64,000 nucleotides of DNA from Candidatus Peribacteria bacterium (GTDB lineage Bacteria > Patescibacteriota > Gracilibacteria > Peribacterales > Peribacteraceae). The notes beneath the pieces are model-generated. The model was not told the origin of the DNA. It was given only the letters and a program-made list of their open reading frames with translations, and searched no databases. The stretch is taken from positions 820,146 through 884,145 of the forward strand of contig CP082927.1 in assembly GCA_023038255.1 (NCBI GenBank). The letters run 5' to 3'. The position numbers and the translations under genes were made by a program. This document shows, in pieces, positions 1-8,528 of the stretch (the first letter of the stretch is position 1; each line of letters begins with the position of its first letter).

Positions 1-960
1 CGCCAACTGATCGTCTGCTTTCGGCTCATCTGATGCCGGGTTTTCACTGAAAATATCAGACACTGCGTAGTACGCAGTCTGCCCGAACGGTGTCTGCAGG
101 AACTCGCGGAAACGCCTCGTCAGCATGGTGAAATTCACAAGCTTGAAGAAGGCCAGGATGGGATCAGCGGAGAGTCCTTGCACGCGGATCTCCTCAAACG
201 ATGCAGCGAGTGGAATATCACAAATCAGAAGTGCCATATGCTGGCAGAAAAAAGCCTGTTCCTTGTCTGCTTCCAGCTTCGCGCGCACAGCAGGACGGAT
301 CTCTGCAAGATTCTCGTACACCGCTTCGAGCGTCTGGTATTTCTGGAGCAGCTCTGCAGCCGTTTTCGGGCCGATGCCCTTCACGCCGGGCAGGTTATCC
401 GACGCATCGCCCACCAGTCCTTTGTATGCAGGAACCTGATCGGGTCGGATACCGTACTTGGCCTCTATTTCTTTGGGGCCCAGATATTCCGCATTCAGGT
501 AGCCGCTGTGGGGAATCGCAATGTGGACCTTGTCTGTGGCAAGCTGGAAGGCATCGCGGTCACCGGTCACAATCGTCACTTTCATTCCCTTTTCTTCTCC
601 GGCTTTTGCGTAGGTGCAGAGCAGATCATCCGCCTCATATCTTTTATTGCTGATGTGTTTGATGCCCATCGCATCCACCAGCTGCATGACGCGCGGAATC
701 TGGCTGTAGAAATCGTCCGGCGTTTCGGCACGACCATCTTTATAGGTCTCATTTTCCTCGTGACGGAAGGTCTCCTCACCGGCATCGAAACATACGAGGA
801 GATGGGTCGGCTCCTCTTTTTTAAGGATATGCAGCAGCATGGATGCCATCCCAAACACCGTATTCACCTGTTCCCCCTGCGGTGTGCTGAGAGTTCGCGG
901 AATAGCCCAGTACGCGCGGTACATGAGGTGGTGGCCATCAATAAGGACTAAATGTTCTAT
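1..960 (-). CDS. polA: DNA polymerase I, N-terminal 5'-3' exonuclease part (runs off window)
   Basis: The reading frame stays open from about 960 to the window edge (about 320 residues). It carries the metal-binding 5' nuclease motifs in order: LIDGHH near the N terminus, FDAGEETFRHE, EADDLL, TGDRDAFQL and the helix-hairpin-helix GDASDNLPGVKGIGPKTA. These fit the flap/5' exonuclease domain of PolA, which removes RNA primers and flaps. The polymerase domain, if fused, lies beyond base 1, so a stand-alone exonuclease cannot be excluded. No ATG, GTG or TTG exists between the in-frame TAG at 970-972 and the catalytic LIDG. The best start is ATA at 958-960, which sits exactly 6 bp after a TAGGAT -10-like box. 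Confidence 0.85.
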   Translation of the reverse strand, partial: MEHLVLIDGHHLMYRAYWAIPRTLSTPQGEQVNTVFGMASMLLHILKKEEPTHLLVCFDAGEETFRHEENETYKDGRAETPDDFYSQIPRVMQLVDAMGIKHISNKRYEADDLLCTYAKAGEEKGMKVTIVTGDRDAFQLATDKVHIAIPHSGYLNAEYLGPKEIEAKYGIRPDQVPAYKGLVGDASDNLPGVKGIGPKTAAELLQKYQTLEAVYENLAEIRPAVRAKLEADKEQAFFCQHMALLICDIPLAASFEEIRVQGLSADPILAFFKLVNFTMLTRRFREFLQTPFGQTAYYAVSDIFSENPASDEPKADDQLA

Positions 961-1063
961 AGGCCTATCCTACCCATAAAACCTGCAAAGAAACATATAG
1001 TAAGACGTACTATTTTATGTTTTTTACAAGACCAGCAGACTTTCCGGAAATCGTGTTTTTCGC

Positions 1064-1078
1064 TATAATGAGAGGAAA
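1064..1078 (+). promoter_or_regulatory. Promoter -10 and leader box shared with 15587-15601
   Basis: A perfect TATAAT preceded by GC is followed by GAGAGGAAA. Nearly the same 20-bp block, with one change, stands on the minus strand before the gene starting at 15585. Here it precedes the start at 1098 by about 28 bp. Confidence 0.6.
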
Positions 1079-1097
1079 CATTCACACCAAAACACCC

Positions 1098-1709
1098 ATG
1101 ACAAATCTGTCCCCTGCCACCGATACCGCTATTGCGAAGAAATACGCAATGGATTCGCTCGAGCTGAAAGCGCAGAACAAAGTGGCGCTGCAGGAAGAAC
1201 TGGGCTGGACCCCCGAGCCGAAGCGCGCGATGGTGTGTCTCCCGACTGGAATGAGTGAAAAGCTGGGCGGCAATTTATTGAAGGAATTGATCCCGGGACT
1301 GCTCGCTCTGCCGATTGAAATTGTGATTCTCGGAAAAGGCTCTGCAGAATTCGGCGCGTTCCTCACAGACATTGCAAAGGAACACAGTCACCGCATTGCG
1401 ATTGTCCCGAACGACGAAAAGCACATCCGCAAAATGTTTGCCGCTGCGGACATGGCTCTCTTCCTGAGCGACGCAACAGGAATGCCGGAGCTCGAGGCAG
1501 CCCTCTGCTACGGCACAATCCCCCTCTGCCCGATAACCAAGAGCATCAAGGCTTACGACCCGAACCAGGAAAGTGGTGAGGGATTTTTGTATGAAAAGCA
1601 GACGGTATGGCATGCCTATGGTGCGATTGTCCGTGCGCTCGAAACCTTCCGCTTCCCATACGACTGGAAGACGATTCAGAAGTCATGCATGGAACGGACT
1701 TCGAAGTGA
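1098..1709 (+). CDS. Solo GT-B C-terminal domain resembling glycogen/starch synthase
   Basis: This 203-residue protein matches only the nucleotide-sugar-binding half of GT5/GT-B synthases. It has ILGKGSAEF, a PND..HIRKMFAAADMALFLSD stretch, a glutamate-bearing GMPELEAALCYGTIPL loop, and the closing W..I...CMERTS. A full glycogen synthase is about 480 residues, so the acceptor-binding N-terminal domain is missing. It may be a partner subunit, a regulatory protein or a degenerate enzyme; activity alone is doubtful. An in-frame ATG at 1017 exists, but 1098 is preferred because it lies downstream of the TATAAT box and matches the domain boundary. A heptamer array follows its stop directly. Confidence 0.6.
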   Translation: MTNLSPATDTAIAKKYAMDSLELKAQNKVALQEELGWTPEPKRAMVCLPTGMSEKLGGNLLKELIPGLLALPIEIVILGKGSAEFGAFLTDIAKEHSHRIAIVPNDEKHIRKMFAAADMALFLSDATGMPELEAALCYGTIPLCPITKSIKAYDPNQESGEGFLYEKQTVWHAYGAIVRALETFRFPYDWKTIQKSCMERTSK

Positions 1710-1710
1710 C

Positions 1711-1742
1711 GGGTTATGGGTTATTGGTTATGGGTTATGGGG
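1711..1742 (+). repeat. Heptamer array, GGGTTAT units
   Basis: Four 7-bp units of GGGTTAT type, one with TGGTTAT, occupy the gap between the genes at 1098-1709 and 1764. It is one of about 19 such arrays in the window. Confidence 0.9.
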
Positions 1743-1763
1743 ATTTGTTGATATAGTTTTTTC

Positions 1764-2156
1764 ATGCGGTTTAGTGCATCTGTGATCACCGGTTCTGGTA
1801 GAGGAAAAGGGATGGGGACGCCGACTCTCAACCTTGATTTAGCTGATGTTCCGGGCGATCTGAAAGAAGGGATTTATGCATGCAAAGTGATCATTAATAA
1901 TGCGATCTACGATGCTGCCATGCATTACGGGCCGCGCCCTGTTCATAAAGATACGGCTTCCTGCGAAGTACATCTGCTTGATGAAACGATGAGCGATGCC
2001 CCAGCCATGATTGCAGTAGAGATTGCTGCCTATCTCCGTCCTGTACAGGATTTCCCTTCTGAAGCCGCTTTAATAGCCCAAATCAACGACGATATTGCCA
2101 AGGCTCGTGGTATTCTGGAGACGTATGTTGCACCGTCTGAAAAAACTGATTCCTGA
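1764..2156 (+). CDS. Riboflavin kinase (stand-alone RFK domain)
   Basis: The 130-residue protein has the riboflavin kinase fold signatures: GRGKGMGTPTLNLDL (flavin and ATP-binding loop), EGIYAC, MHYGPRP and CEVHLLD. It would phosphorylate riboflavin to FMN. In most bacteria this is the C-terminal half of bifunctional RibF; here the FAD-synthetase half is absent. The ATG follows a TATAGT box by exactly 6 bp, which suggests a leaderless message. Its 3' end overlaps the start of the MurE-like gene by about 32 bp, so the two are probably co-transcribed. Confidence 0.85.
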   Translation: MRFSASVITGSGRGKGMGTPTLNLDLADVPGDLKEGIYACKVIINNAIYDAAMHYGPRPVHKDTASCEVHLLDETMSDAPAMIAVEIAAYLRPVQDFPSEAALIAQINDDIAKARGILETYVAPSEKTDS

Positions 2157-3432
2157 GCAGCATCCCGTGCGGCTCCTCTGGCACAAATCCAAAGCTCTGA
2201 CTGCCGCCGTGCGCTACGGTTTTCCGGCGAAGAAACTGACGGTGATTGGCGTGACGGGAACCGATGGAAAGACCACCACAGTGGGTATGATCGCGCATAT
2301 TCTGAACGCCAACGAGATTCCGACAGGTGCGCTGTCGACAGCCTTCTTTCAGATCAAAACCGACATCACCTGGAATGCCACACAGAAGACATCACCCAAC
2401 CCTTTCATCATCCAGAAGTTCCTGCGTCAGCTGATTCGTGAGGGGTGTACACATGCAGTGCTGGAATATTCATCGCACGGATTGATTCAGGGACGAACGC
2501 ACTTTACCTATCCGTTAATTGGAGCGATTACGAATGTGAGCGAGGAGCATCTCGATTACCACGGAACCATGCAGGAATATATCCGGGCAAAGGGACTGCT
2601 CTTCAGAATGCTGCAAAAAAAAGGCGGTGCAAAAATTCTCAATGCAGATGACCGGACATATGGTGCATACAGCAACATCCCAACAGAATGGTCGATTAGT
2701 TACAGTGCTGTCCGCCCCTTCGATGCATCATCTGATCTGCATCATCTGGGTATCTGGACAGGTCCGGTGCAGGTACATCCGCGTGGAGCATCTGCAGAAC
2801 TGTTCACGACAACGGCAGACATCCTCGATCCCCTGACTCTCAGTATTCCCGGCGCTTTCAATATTCAGAATGCGCTCTGTGCACTCAGCTGCGCGCATGC
2901 GGCAGGAGTGGACGTGAACCAATGCACGCTTGCCCTGAAAAGTTTCACCGGAATCCCAGGCCGCATGGAACGGATTGATGCCGGCCAGGATTTTTCGGTC
3001 TTCATCGACTTTACGGTGACACCGCAGTCCTATGAAGCAACGCTTTCGACTCTCAAAGCAATGTTGCCTGCCGATAAGCGCTTACTTGTCCTAATGGGAA
3101 GCTGCGGCGACCGCATGAAAGAAAAGCGTCCGGTCATCGGAAAGATTGCAAGCAACTACGCTGATGTCTTGGTTGTCACCAATGAAGATCCGTACACGGA
3201 AGATCCGGAAAAAATTATCGATGACGTGTGGGCGGGAATTGATCAGTCCAAAACAAAAGCCCACCGCATGTCTGACCGTAAAGAGGCTATAGAATTCCTG
3301 CTGAAGGAAGCCAAAAAAGATGACATCGTGATTCTGTGCGGCAAGGGATCGGATACGACCATGTGGGTAAAAAATGGGCAAGTGCCATGGAATGAGAGAG
3401 AGATCGTAAAGACACTTTTGTCACACTCGTGA
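2125..3432 (+). CDS. murE: MurE-like Mur ligase (UDP-MurNAc-tripeptide synthetase family)
   Basis: A Mur ligase of about 435 residues with P-loop GVTGTDGKTTTVG, EYSSHGL, ITNVSEEHLDYHG, the lysine/nucleotide region and the C-terminal domain GSCGDRMKEKRPVIG and TNEDPYTEDP. The TNEDP motif and overall order point to MurE, which adds the third residue to UDP-MurNAc-L-Ala-D-Glu. The usual YAHTPD segment reads DFTVTPQS here, so the histidine is missing. No classical DNPR diaminopimelate signature is visible, so the amino acid added is unclear. The start at 2125 is favoured over ATG 2095; both overlap the riboflavin kinase gene. Confidence 0.8.
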   Translation: MLHRLKKLIPEQHPVRLLWHKSKALTAAVRYGFPAKKLTVIGVTGTDGKTTTVGMIAHILNANEIPTGALSTAFFQIKTDITWNATQKTSPNPFIIQKFLRQLIREGCTHAVLEYSSHGLIQGRTHFTYPLIGAITNVSEEHLDYHGTMQEYIRAKGLLFRMLQKKGGAKILNADDRTYGAYSNIPTEWSISYSAVRPFDASSDLHHLGIWTGPVQVHPRGASAELFTTTADILDPLTLSIPGAFNIQNALCALSCAHAAGVDVNQCTLALKSFTGIPGRMERIDAGQDFSVFIDFTVTPQSYEATLSTLKAMLPADKRLLVLMGSCGDRMKEKRPVIGKIASNYADVLVVTNEDPYTEDPEKIIDDVWAGIDQSKTKAHRMSDRKEAIEFLLKEAKKDDIVILCGKGSDTTMWVKNGQVPWNEREIVKTLLSHS

Positions 3433-3501
3433 ATTACGATTTAAGAATTATGAATTATGGAAATACAATGGAGCCATAATTCATAACTCATCATTCATAC
3501 A
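3431..3501. repeat. Inverted pair of heptamer arrays (AATTATG family)
   Basis: The left array at 3431-3458 (GAATTAT type) and the right array at 3474-3501 (TCATAAC type) are inverted. They form a 13-bp perfect stem around a loop of roughly 13 bases. The pair fills the gap between the MurE-like gene and rnhB and could fold as a hairpin in RNA. Confidence 0.85.
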
Positions 3502-3511
3502 TCCAGTACCA

Positions 3512-4225
3512 GTGATTGTCGGCATTGATGAAGCAGGCCGTGGCCCCCTCGCCGGTCCGGTGGTTGCAGGTGCGTGTCATATTCCCCTACCCCTCTATAA
3601 CCGCCGGCGATCCTATGGCGCGTGGTCACCGCATAAACGGGCAATCAGTGATGACATTATTATTGGCGACAGCAAAGCGTTAACCGCACATCACAGAGAA
3701 AAAGCCTACACATGGATAACCGAAAACTGTGCGTGGGGATTTGGGATTGTGTCTGCCGAAGCGATTGACCGGATCGGCATTCTGGAAGCAACGAACGAGG
3801 CGATGCGGATGGCTCTGGCGATGGTTGCCGAAAAGATTACACCGACCTATCTGCTCGTCGACGGCCGCGATGCCTTCTGGTTCGATTATCCGCACACGTC
3901 GATCATCAAAGGAGACGACAAAGAAGCCTGCATTGCAGCAGGGTCTATTATCGCAAAAGTGACGCGGGACCGGCTGATGATGGAAGCCTCACAGAAATTT
4001 CCGCAGTACGGCTTTGAGGGACACAAAGGCTACGGATCGAGTGATCATATTGCGGCTATTAAAATGCATGGACCATGTGCATTGCATCGGCGGAGTTACC
4101 TGAGAAATATTCTCAGCGATTCCCCTTTTTTACAAACAACATCAAGCCCAAAACCAGTATCGGAATCGTCAGCCACTGCCCTTCTGTCAGGATATACACC
4201 GGCACACCAGCCTGGTCGCGAATGA
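3512..4225 (+). CDS. rnhB: Ribonuclease HII
   Basis: RNase HII cuts the RNA strand of RNA-DNA hybrids and embedded ribonucleotides. The catalytic pattern is clear: IDEAGRGPLAGP at the N terminus, GDSKAL, LLVDGRD, IKGDD, AAGSIIAKVTRDR and the YGFEGHKGYG loop. The start is GTG, directly giving VIVGIDEAGRG; no upstream ATG fits. The family domain ends near residue 200, but the frame runs on about 35 residues and overlaps the 3' end of convergent lgt by 113 bp. That tail has no recognisable domain. Confidence 0.92.
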   Translation: MIVGIDEAGRGPLAGPVVAGACHIPLPLYNRRRSYGAWSPHKRAISDDIIIGDSKALTAHHREKAYTWITENCAWGFGIVSAEAIDRIGILEATNEAMRMALAMVAEKITPTYLLVDGRDAFWFDYPHTSIIKGDDKEACIAAGSIIAKVTRDRLMMEASQKFPQYGFEGHKGYGSSDHIAAIKMHGPCALHRRSYLRNILSDSPFLQTTSSPKPVSESSATALLSGYTPAHQPGRE

Positions 4226-4874
4226 ATTCAATCAGAATACGGACAATGCTGTAGAGAATGAGGAAAAGTGCGAGTGTCCGGCCGGGTTTTACTGAAGACC
4301 GCAGGGAAAGAAAAAGCGCTGCTGCCAGAAGCATCATGGCTGCAAAGTCATACAGCTGAATCGGATGACGGAGTCCGTCTGCGCCCGGAAAATTCATGCC
4401 CCAGGGAAGAGATGTGACAGTTCCGTAGAGCTCCTGATTGATGAAATTTCCAAGACGTCCGAGGCCGAGACCGATGGCAACCGGGATCACGATCACGTCT
4501 GCAATGCGCAGAATGTCATCCCAGGTTTTTTTGCGCAGGACAAAAAGCATCGCGATCGCCACGCCGATGAATCCCCCATGTGATGCCATTCCCCCGTTCC
4601 AGACTGCAAAGATCTGCAGAGGATTCTCAAGATAATACGATGGTGCGTAGAAAAAGACATAACCGAGTCTGCCGCCGACAATCACGCCGATCACCGCTGC
4701 GGAAATAAGGGATGACCAGTTGTCTGCAGACAGAGTGAGTTGCCGGTATTTCTGCAGATGCGGCACCAGAAACCATGCAAGAACAAACGCGGCAAAATAC
4801 AGAAGTCCATACCAGTGAATGCCAAATCCGAAAAGTTCCAGCGCAACGGTGCGGGACGGGAAAAAGGAAATCAT
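4113..4874 (-). CDS. lgt: Prolipoprotein diacylglyceryl transferase
   Basis: Lgt attaches diacylglycerol to the lipobox cysteine of prelipoproteins at the membrane. The polytopic protein of about 253 residues shows the Lgt signature GLGLGRLGNFINQELYG, the HWYG N-terminal motif, GGMASHGGFIG and a C-terminal RILIEFIRDQ. The ATG at 4874 overlaps the TGA of the preceding gene as ATGA, which supports translational coupling and rules out the longer frame from 4925. Its presence fits the several lipobox proteins here (20874, 34896, 38273, 51060). The 3' end overlaps rnhB. Confidence 0.95.
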   Translation of the reverse strand: MISFFPSRTVALELFGFGIHWYGLLYFAAFVLAWFLVPHLQKYRQLTLSADNWSSLISAAVIGVIVGGRLGYVFFYAPSYYLENPLQIFAVWNGGMASHGGFIGVAIAMLFVLRKKTWDDILRIADVIVIPVAIGLGLGRLGNFINQELYGTVTSLPWGMNFPGADGLRHPIQLYDFAAMMLLAAALFLSLRSSVKPGRTLALFLILYSIVRILIEFIRDQAGVPVYILTEGQWLTIPILVLGLMLFVKKGNR

Positions 4875-6328
4875 GGAAGGCAGGAAACGGTAAAGAAGCG
4901 CGGGTACTCGGTTGGGGTAAAACACGGATCACTCATAAATCCGGCGACGGACTCTCCATAGTAATCCTGGAAAAACTGCGAGACATAAATATAGACAGTG
5001 CCGGAATAGATCGAGAGCATCCGGACACGATCTTCGTGCGTCCCCATCAGGAAAGTCTCCCACTCACTGTACGTCCAGGCGTTGTCAAAAAGACCCGGAC
5101 CTGCAATACGGGCATACGGCAACCAGCCGCGGAGCTGCGTGACTGTTTTGTTATCCAGTCCAATAATCAGCGCATCCGCGGGAATATGGTCTGCAAATGT
5201 GTTAATGGCATCGAAATCAGCAGGATCTGTCATTGGTCCACGCAGAGGCATGACACTGATCATGATGGCAGCCTGCACCAGAAGAGCGCAGACGAGGACC
5301 CCGCGATACACAGGCCGTGAAAACCGCATCCAGAACGCACGGATAGCAATCGCGGCAAACGGCAGCAGGAAGAAATCGAGCTGCAGGAAAAAGCGGCGGT
5401 AGAAGAGCAGCCGTGCCACAACAAACAGCAAGCTCCAGAGTACCGACAGCTGCCACAATGTAAACCGTTCGCGCTTGATACTGAGCGCAAAACCGACGGC
5501 ACCGAGTGCAAGGAGAATGCCTTCTGTCTGCAGATAGAAGAGAGCTGGCGGGAAACTGCCGCCCGATATCTGTTCCCCCTTCAGAAGCGCCGGCAATTGG
5601 GACAGAATCGCATCTTTCCAGACAGGCAGATACCAGAGCACGCCGATAAGAACAATAACGCATCCCCCCAGAAAAAACGGCAGGAATGTGCGGAAAGCGG
5701 CGCGCAGGTTGGTGCGCGCATCACCGATAAAGCAAGTGAACAGCCACGACCCGAATGCGAGACCAAAGAGCAAACCTGTCTGATGGTGTGTAGCCACACA
5801 GAGAATGCCGGTCAGAATCGCCCACCACGATTTTTTCTCAATCAGCCGGTACGTGGCCACGCACCACAGAAGTGACGCGTAGGTTTTCCAGTACATCGCG
5901 GCAAAGCCGTCAAAGTATGCGATGGAAAGAAGGGCTGTAAGGAGCACCAAGACGCCCGTCATCTTTCCCTCCCTCTTCCCTATTACCAACGCAAACACTG
6001 CCGCCAGCACAACGGGAAACAAATTCCAGATCCACCCGAGCAGCCATGACACCGGCACACCGAGCTTCAGGAGGAGAGTGGAAAAGAAAAAGAGTCCGAG
6101 CGGATGTCCTTTAGCCCAACCATCCATCGGCGCAAGCCAGAACGGCGGAAATCCGTCTGCGTGGCGGATGAAGAGATAGCGATAGAAGCCGGGGTCGTAC
6201 CCGAGCGGTGCGCTGTAGTGGAAAAACGACCAGAAGAATTTACAGAGCAGGAGCAGCAGAAAAACAGCTGAGAGAATATGAACAGTGTGTTTCGCGACCC
6301 ATGCGCGCTGATAGGGACTAAGCAACAT
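4871..6328 (-). CDS. Polytopic membrane protein, GT-C glycosyltransferase-like
   Basis: This protein of 485 residues has about ten hydrophobic segments and a soluble C-terminal tail. The first extracytoplasmic loop contains GYDPGFYRY and a PMDGWAKGHPLG stretch, reminiscent of the acidic catalytic loop of GT-C enzymes that use polyprenyl-phosphate sugars. I cannot assign a family with certainty. It is translationally coupled to lgt downstream and preceded by two GT4 genes on the same strand, so a role in surface glycan assembly is likely by context. The start at 6328 gives a short cytoplasmic stretch before the first membrane segment. Confidence 0.6.
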   Translation of the reverse strand: MLLSPYQRAWVAKHTVHILSAVFLLLLLCKFFWSFFHYSAPLGYDPGFYRYLFIRHADGFPPFWLAPMDGWAKGHPLGLFFFSTLLLKLGVPVSWLLGWIWNLFPVVLAAVFALVIGKREGKMTGVLVLLTALLSIAYFDGFAAMYWKTYASLLWCVATYRLIEKKSWWAILTGILCVATHHQTGLLFGLAFGSWLFTCFIGDARTNLRAAFRTFLPFFLGGCVIVLIGVLWYLPVWKDAILSQLPALLKGEQISGGSFPPALFYLQTEGILLALGAVGFALSIKRERFTLWQLSVLWSLLFVVARLLFYRRFFLQLDFFLLPFAAIAIRAFWMRFSRPVYRGVLVCALLVQAAIMISVMPLRGPMTDPADFDAINTFADHIPADALIIGLDNKTVTQLRGWLPYARIAGPGLFDNAWTYSEWETFLMGTHEDRVRMLSIYSGTVYIYVSQFFQDYYGESVAGFMSDPCFTPTEYPRFFTVSCLP

Positions 6329-6346
6329 GGTCCTAAGAGTACGTGT

Positions 6347-7486
6347 TCAGAGTCCGTTCGTCACCCTTTCGTTGATGACGCGCTGCAAAGCATCCGTTGC
6401 GCGATGATGATCAAAATGCAGCTCTGCATAGCTCCTTGCTTCATCAATGGCTTTCTCCCGCCGCTGATCATCATTCAAAGCATCAAGCAGAGCCCGTGCA
6501 CACTCCTCAGCATTCCCACTCTCAAACAAAAACCCCCGTTCCCCATAACCCATAACCGATAACCCATAACCCACCAGGCACCGCAACCCCTCACTTTCCG
6601 CAGCCACAACAGCCGTTCCTGCCATCATCGCTTCCGCAGCAGCCAGGCCAAATCCTTCCAGATACGCAGGACACACGGCCACTTCTGCCTGTTTCACGAC
6701 ACTGAGGAGATCCGAAAAGAGCAACCCGGGAATGCGGACGACGTGATGCAGATGTCTGATGCGCTCATCCAGACGATCGGCCAAAATCCCCTGTCCGATA
6801 ATCATCAGCTGTGCATCGGGGCGCTTCTCAGTAACAAGCGGCCAGGCTTGCAGCAGAAGCCCCACTCCTTTCCGTTCTTCCAATCGTGCAACGCAGACAC
6901 ACAGCCCTTTTTTCCTGGAGATCGTCGATGCCTCTTTCCATGTATCACTGACCGGATGCGGCAACGACACTATGCGATCCGCGGGGAGACGATACGTTTC
7001 TTCAAGCACACGACGGGTGTCTGTATTGAAACTGAGAATGAGCGATGCGTTGCGATAGGTTTTTTTCTCCAACGGAATGAAGACTTTCTTCCAACCCTGT
7101 CCCGGCACCAGCCGCGCCTGCTGCTCGTAAATGTGATACACAGAACAGATGTACGGAATGTTTGGCTTCTTCCAGAGAAAAACCCCACCCGGCCCACCGG
7201 GCATCATCAGAAAATCAATACGATGCTTTCTGATCCATCGACCCAACACAAAAGGCAATAATAAAGAGAAAAGCGTATGTCCACCAAACCGTTTCGTGAA
7301 AGAAAGCAGCGACGTCCCAGCGCCCCGGTAACCGGTAACCGGTAACCCATAACCGGGCGTCCCCACCACCACCTCGAAGTCCGCAGACAAGGACTCCGCA
7401 ATCCACTCCATCGACCGCCCCATCCCCCCTTTTGCATGCGAAAAATCCCAGCTCACAATGCCGATGGTTTTTTTAGCGGAAGACAT
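6347..7486 (-). CDS. GT4-family glycosyltransferase carrying two heptamer insertions
   Basis: A GT-B enzyme of about 380 residues. GIVSWDFSHAKGGMGRSMEW is the N-terminal glycine-rich loop, and ARLEERKGVGLLLQAW, PAYLEGFGLAAAEAMMAGTAVVA (the E-x7-E catalytic loop) and FLFESGN lie in the C-domain. Two period-7 arrays are read through: 7325-7355 gives a TPGYGLPVTGYRG segment, and 6542-6572 gives VGYGLSVMGYGERG just after EGLRCL, where homologues have a short turn. Starts at 7504, 7495 and 7486 are all possible; 7486 gives the smallest overlap with the upstream GT4 gene. The sugar and acceptor are unknown. Confidence 0.8.
   Translation of the reverse strand: MSSAKKTIGIVSWDFSHAKGGMGRSMEWIAESLSADFEVVVGTPGYGLPVTGYRGAGTSLLSFTKRFGGHTLFSLLLPFVLGRWIRKHRIDFLMMPGGPGGVFLWKKPNIPYICSVYHIYEQQARLVPGQGWKKVFIPLEKKTYRNASLILSFNTDTRRVLEETYRLPADRIVSLPHPVSDTWKEASTISRKKGLCVCVARLEERKGVGLLLQAWPLVTEKRPDAQLMIIGQGILADRLDERIRHLHHVVRIPGLLFSDLLSVVKQAEVAVCPAYLEGFGLAAAEAMMAGTAVVAAESEGLRCLVGYGLSVMGYGERGFLFESGNAEECARALLDALNDDQRREKAIDEARSYAELHFDHHRATDALQRVINERVTNGL
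6542..6572 (+). repeat. Heptamer array CCCATAA inside a GT4 gene
   Basis: Four units (CCCATAA, CCCATAA, CCGATAA, CCCATAA) lie in frame within the glycosyltransferase at 6347-7486. Confidence 0.9.
7325..7355 (+). repeat. Heptamer array CCGGTAA inside the same GT4 gene
   Basis: Three CCGGTAA units and one CCCATAA, read through in the N-terminal domain of the same glycosyltransferase. Confidence 0.9.
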
Positions 7487-8495
7487 CAGTTGCATAACGT
7501 TCAATCAGATGAGACCAGTCATAGTGTGCTTTCGTCGCGGCTGCAACCTGAACAGGATCAAGCGGATACGTCAGTGCATCGGTAATGACCCGGATGCAAT
7601 CATCAACATCGCCCGCTTTAAAGAACTGTCCGGTCTCTCCTTCAATCACTGCCTCTGTGATTCCTTCCAGGCGCGATGCCACCTCAGGGAGTCCGCGGGC
7701 CGATGCTTCTATGCAGACAATGCCGAATCCCTCGGTATCTCCGCTCACCGGAATATTCGGCATGAGGAACAGATCTGCCGCGAGAATCTCCTTGTTCCGT
7801 CTATCGTCATCCACTGCACCAAGAAGCACCAGGTGATCGCCGAGGCAATTGCAGCGGATGAGACGCTCAAGAAAAGGACGATCGGGTCCATCACCGATAA
7901 TGCGGAGCTGGAGATGCGGCATACGCTTGAGGAGTGGAGGCAGTACCTGATCCACAAACCAGACGGCGCCTTTGCGCGGAATCAGACGGCCGATCATGAG
8001 AAGGGTAGGATTGAGGTTAGAATTAGAGGAACGAACCGGGAGATTGGATGTATTGATACCGCAAGGGATGACAACAATGCGATCATCACGCACTCCCCTT
8101 TTTCGCACCTCGATCGCCGTTGCTTCACTGATGCAGCAGACACAATGCATTGTGGGAAGTGATCGTCTGAGCAGCCACTGGTACCACCATCGGGCATAGA
8201 TCACATCGAGTCCTGCTACAGTCACAGATATCCTCGCACCGGTGATCGCACTGATGATGACGCCAAGCGGACAGAGCGATGCATCACCAAGGTGAATATG
8301 AACGGATTGCCCTGCCCGAAGCCCCCGAAAAATCGATCGGCATGCAAAAGCGATCAGCGCCAAAAACCCAGGTTTTGAAGGATGAATGACTGCTGCCTGC
8401 GATCCATACTTCTTTTCCATCTCCCTCCACAAATCCCGGCTCAAGCGCTGCAAGCCGCCTATTCCATGCCACGTTCGGGTGATAAATAAAACCAT
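7473..8495 (-). CDS. GT4-family glycosyltransferase
   Basis: A 340-residue GT-B enzyme with RTWHGIGGLQRLSRDLW (N-terminal glycine loop), VAGLDVIYA, CISEATAIEVRKRG, PCGINT, IGRLIPRKG, IIGDGPDR and the C-terminal NIPVSGDTEGFGIVCIEASARG catalytic loop. It probably transfers a sugar from a nucleotide donor to a lipid-linked or surface glycan. It overlaps the next GT4 gene by 14-32 bp, forming an operon of two GT4s, a GT-C-like protein and Lgt. Unlike its neighbour it carries no heptamer insertion. Confidence 0.85.
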   Translation of the reverse strand: MVLFITRTWHGIGGLQRLSRDLWREMEKKYGSQAAVIHPSKPGFLALIAFACRSIFRGLRAGQSVHIHLGDASLCPLGVIISAITGARISVTVAGLDVIYARWWYQWLLRRSLPTMHCVCCISEATAIEVRKRGVRDDRIVVIPCGINTSNLPVRSSNSNLNPTLLMIGRLIPRKGAVWFVDQVLPPLLKRMPHLQLRIIGDGPDRPFLERLIRCNCLGDHLVLLGAVDDDRRNKEILAADLFLMPNIPVSGDTEGFGIVCIEASARGLPEVASRLEGITEAVIEGETGQFFKAGDVDDCIRVITDALTYPLDPVQVAAATKAHYDWSHLIERYATDVFR

Positions 8496-8528
8496 GATAA
8501 TTGCAGAATAACAGGACTGTACAGGAAA

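Noticed and set aside
178-951. Long + strand frame opposite the PolA nuclease
   Set aside because: The minus-strand frame shows the full set of nuclease motifs, so this frame is its shadow.
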